From JAEXOD01 sp043805435 (lineage in GTDB: Bacteria; Bacteroidota; Ignavibacteria; Ignavibacteriales; Melioribacteraceae), in the NCBI GenBank assembly GCA_043805435.1, contig JAZDHY010000092.1:14659-78658 (forward strand): 64,000 nucleotides of DNA, given 5' to 3'. The notes beneath the pieces are model-generated. The model had not been told where the DNA came from, made no database searches, and saw nothing but the letters and a program-made list of their open reading frames with translations. Shown piece by piece: positions 61,931-64,000 of this stretch; the stretch's first letter is position 1, and the number at the start of each line of letters is the position of its first letter. A program made the translations under genes and the position numbers.

Positions 61931-61983
61931 TCCGCCGTAGCTTTTTCCCGATGTTTCGGGAGGACAACTGTTCCTGCCAAATG
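61931..61983 (+). pseudogene. second tRNA-Asn remnant (5' half only)
   Basis: 'GATTATGTATTCCGCCGTAG' (61921..61940) matches the leader and 5' end of the intact tRNA. A TCCCGATGTTTCGGGA palindrome (61946..61961) takes the D-arm position, then 'ACAACTGTTCCTGCC' recalls the anticodon arm. The 3' half is gone, replaced by a variable-arm hairpin GAAATTCAGAGAATTTC (62002..62018, then CCTATTTGTAAC). A damaged copy of the terminator's right arm may survive near 62070. Confidence 0.6.
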
Positions 61984-62245
61984 TTTTAATTATGTGATAA
62001 AGAAATTCAGAGAATTTCCCTATTTGTAACAAAACACCACAAAGAAATAATTAAACCTAAACGTCCTGGTTTTGGCTTTTAAAACAACCACACTATACTT
62101 TAAATTACCTTTACAAAAAACAATTAAAGAACTATTTGATTAATAATATTAAACAAAATCTTTCATTAACTTTTAATAAATTTATTTTCTTTGTATTTTT
62201 ATAATATTAAAATGTAAATACAAATTAGCTATTTTAGAGTTACTT

Positions 62246-63922
62246 ATGACTGATGTGGAATTGAATATAATTCTCCAAAATCTTCTAACAATTGACGAAA
62301 ATGAAATTGTTGAGTTTAAGGAAGCTAAAAATAATTTTGATTTTAACAAATTAGGGAAATATTTCTCGGCTCTTTCAAACGAAGCAAATCTTTTTAAAAA
62401 GGAGGAAGCTTGGTTGGTTTTTGGCGTATCTGATAAAAAAACTATTGTTGGAACAAGTTTTAGGAGTTCACTTAAAGAATTACACAACCTTAAAAAAGAA
62501 ATCGCCCTCAAAACTTCGGGGAATTTGACCTTTATTGATATATTTCCAATAGAGACTGCAAACGGACGTGTAATATTATTCCAAATACCTGCTGCACCAA
62601 AAGGGCTTCCGGTTACTTGGGAAGGTCATTATTACGGAAGGAATGGAGAAGCACTTTCCCCGTTAAATATTGATGAAATCGAAAAGATAAGAAGTCAAGT
62701 TGTTTATTATGATTGGAGTGCAGAAATTGTTAAGGACGCTTCATTGGATGATTTAGACCTAAAAGCTTTGGATAAAGCTAGACATAATTTTATTGAAAGA
62801 AATCCACATCTATATGATGATATTGCCCAATGGGACACAATTACTTTTTTAAATAAAGCAAAAGTTACAATTAAAGGAATGATAACACGTACAGCGATTT
62901 TGTTACTTGGGAAATCTGAATCCGAACATCTACTTTCTCCGGCAGATGCTAAAATGAGATGGATACTTAAAAATGCAAAAAATCAGGAAAGAGATTGGCA
63001 TATTTTTAATATTCCATTTCTACTTTCCGTTGAAGAACTTTATGGCAAAATACGAAACTTAAAATATCAATATATGAACCAAGTATCTGTTTTTCCTCAG
63101 GAAGTGCTAAGATATGAACCTTTTACAATTAGAGAAGCAATAAATAATTGTATAGCCCACCAAGATTATACATTATCCGGTAGAATAAATGTAATTGAAA
63201 ATGAAAATGATGAATTGATTTTTACTAATCTGGGAACTTTTTTACCTTCTAATATTGAAAGTGTTGTTTTAGGGAATGCTCCTCAAGAAAGATATAGAAA
63301 TCGTTTTTTGGTTGAGGCAATGGTTAATTTAAAAATGGTTGAGAGCATTGGGAGTGGTATTAGAAAGATGTTTGAATATCAAAAATTAAGATTTTTTCCT
63401 TTGCCGGAATATAATTTAACCGACCAAAGAGTTGAACTTAAAATTATTGGAAAGATTATTGATATAGAGTTTGCAAAAATATTATCACTTAATCAAAACC
63501 TAAATTTACAAGAAATAATGTTACTCGATAAAGTTCAAAAAGGAAAAACAATTTCTGATGCTGAATTCAAGCATCTAAAAAGCAATAATTTAATTGAAGG
63601 AAGAAGACCTAATATATATATTTCTTCAACTGTAGTAACACCGCTAACTGATGACTTAAAAACACAATATATCAATCAAAAAGCATTTGACGATGAACAT
63701 TATAAAAAAATGATTATTAGATATTTAGAAAAATTTTCTTTTGCTGATCGTAAAACTATTGAAAAATTGCTGATTAATAAATTGCCAAGTATTTTATCGG
63801 ATAAGCAAAAACAAAATAAAATAACAAATATTATTGCAAGTTTACGTCGTTCAGGAATAATAAATAATGAAGGAAGTAAAAAAGCCCCAAAATGGATTCT
63901 ATTACAAATAAATTACAAATAA
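62246..63922 (+). CDS. AlbA_2 (Schlafen-like) and HATPase domain protein, putative DNA/RNA-binding regulator
   Basis: This 558-residue COG2865-type protein has three parts. Residues 15-135 form the AlbA_2 domain ('ENEIVEFKEAKNNFDFNKLG', 'GRVILFQIPAAPKGLPVTWE', 'GHYYGRNGEAL'). The HATPase_c_4 region has an N-box-like 'IREAINNCIAHQDYTLSG' and a G-box 'ESIGSGIRKMFEYQ'. The C-terminal region carries helix-turn-helix-like segments ('DRKTIEKLLINKLPSILSDK', 'ITNIIASLRRSGIINNEG'). Such proteins are often near defence or mobile genes; the function is not established. The last residues (about 'LLQINYK') overlap the 11-bp tandem repeat at the window end, so the C-terminus may vary. Confidence 0.82.
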   Translation: MTDVELNIILQNLLTIDENEIVEFKEAKNNFDFNKLGKYFSALSNEANLFKKEEAWLVFGVSDKKTIVGTSFRSSLKELHNLKKEIALKTSGNLTFIDIFPIETANGRVILFQIPAAPKGLPVTWEGHYYGRNGEALSPLNIDEIEKIRSQVVYYDWSAEIVKDASLDDLDLKALDKARHNFIERNPHLYDDIAQWDTITFLNKAKVTIKGMITRTAILLLGKSESEHLLSPADAKMRWILKNAKNQERDWHIFNIPFLLSVEELYGKIRNLKYQYMNQVSVFPQEVLRYEPFTIREAINNCIAHQDYTLSGRINVIENENDELIFTNLGTFLPSNIESVVLGNAPQERYRNRFLVEAMVNLKMVESIGSGIRKMFEYQKLRFFPLPEYNLTDQRVELKIIGKIIDIEFAKILSLNQNLNLQEIMLLDKVQKGKTISDAEFKHLKSNNLIEGRRPNIYISSTVVTPLTDDLKTQYINQKAFDDEHYKKMIIRYLEKFSFADRKTIEKLLINKLPSILSDKQKQNKITNIIASLRRSGIINNEGSKKAPKWILLQINYK

Positions 63923-64000
63923 ATTACAAATAAATTACAAATAAATTACAAATAAATTACAAATAAATTACAAATAAATTACAAATAAATTACAAATAAA
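63901..64000. repeat. 11-bp tandem repeat (AAATAAATTAC), at least 9 copies
   Basis: ATTAC recurs at 63901, 63912, 63923 and every 11 bp up to 63989 without a mismatch. The array reaches the window edge, so its full size is unknown. It overlaps the last codons of the preceding gene; 11 is not a multiple of 3, but every unit supplies a TAA. Confidence 0.95.

Overview
The window comes from an AT-rich bacterium of the Bacteroidota/Chlorobiota assemblage, most probably an Ignavibacteria-type organism. The evidence is two secreted proteins with a C-terminal type IX secretion sorting domain of the 'QNYPNPFNPTT' kind (3703..5802 and 50655..52646), a TonB protein, outer-membrane barrel and lipoprotein genes, and intergenic regions full of small palindromic repeats. 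No lineage marker such as rRNA is present, so the placement is inference.

Layout, left to right. 1-2.2 kb (minus): a LolA-like protein cut by the window edge and an ABC-2 permease/ATPase pair. 2.5-3.5 kb: a decayed DDE transposase. 3.7-5.8 kb: a secreted BNR/YCF48 repeat protein. 6.2-7.0 kb: an acyl-ACP thioesterase. 7.3-15.8 kb (plus): a self-contained lipid/acyl cluster under a GbsR/MarR-type regulator, with an SDR reductase, an atypical KAS III-like enzyme, a Na+/solute symporter, an acyl-CoA ligase, a lipoprotein, an outer-membrane barrel and an alpha/beta-hydrolase lipoprotein. Matching 24-bp operators lie upstream of the regulator and of the SDR gene. 15.9-17.0 kb: repeat-rich noncoding DNA. 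17.0-25.9 kb: a three-component restriction/defence-like cassette with a PLD-SNF2 helicase, an Eco57I-type adenine methyltransferase split at an A9 tract, and an SMC/RecF-like ATPase.

26.0-56.5 kb (minus) is mostly housekeeping: a D-lactate dehydrogenase-type FAD/Fe-S oxidase, Xaa-Pro aminopeptidase, a 109-bp tandem repeat interrupted by a MITE, an MFS carrier, NusB, an amino-acid dehydrogenase, a YdcF protein, an orphan ABC ATPase, a ProC-like reductase and a TetR regulator. A long run follows from asnS through nuoJKLM, two NhaD-type antiporters, nuoN, nnr and vanZ to tonB. Then come a type IX-targeted subtilase, two signal peptidases I and a frameshifted lepA. 56.6-59.1 kb (plus): a phosphoesterase-propeller fusion and a HAD phosphatase. 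59.1-60.0 kb: repeats. 60-64 kb: a YeaQ-type membrane protein, a DUF1624-like membrane acyltransferase, tRNA-Asn followed by two decayed copies, and an AlbA_2/HATPase protein whose 3' end runs into an 11-bp tandem repeat reaching the window edge.

The most interesting items are: (i) the helicase/methyltransferase/ATPase cassette with its homopolymer switch; (ii) a family of 17-bp hairpins whose arms vary freely while pairing, and an adjacent tail, are kept; (iii) the tRNA-Asn triplication with palindromes at the D-arm position; (iv) the KAS III-like protein lacking the usual His and Asn; (v) two Na+/H+ antiporter genes inside the complex I operon. Two homopolymer frameshifts (lepA and the methyltransferase) mean sequencing error must be excluded before biology is built on either.
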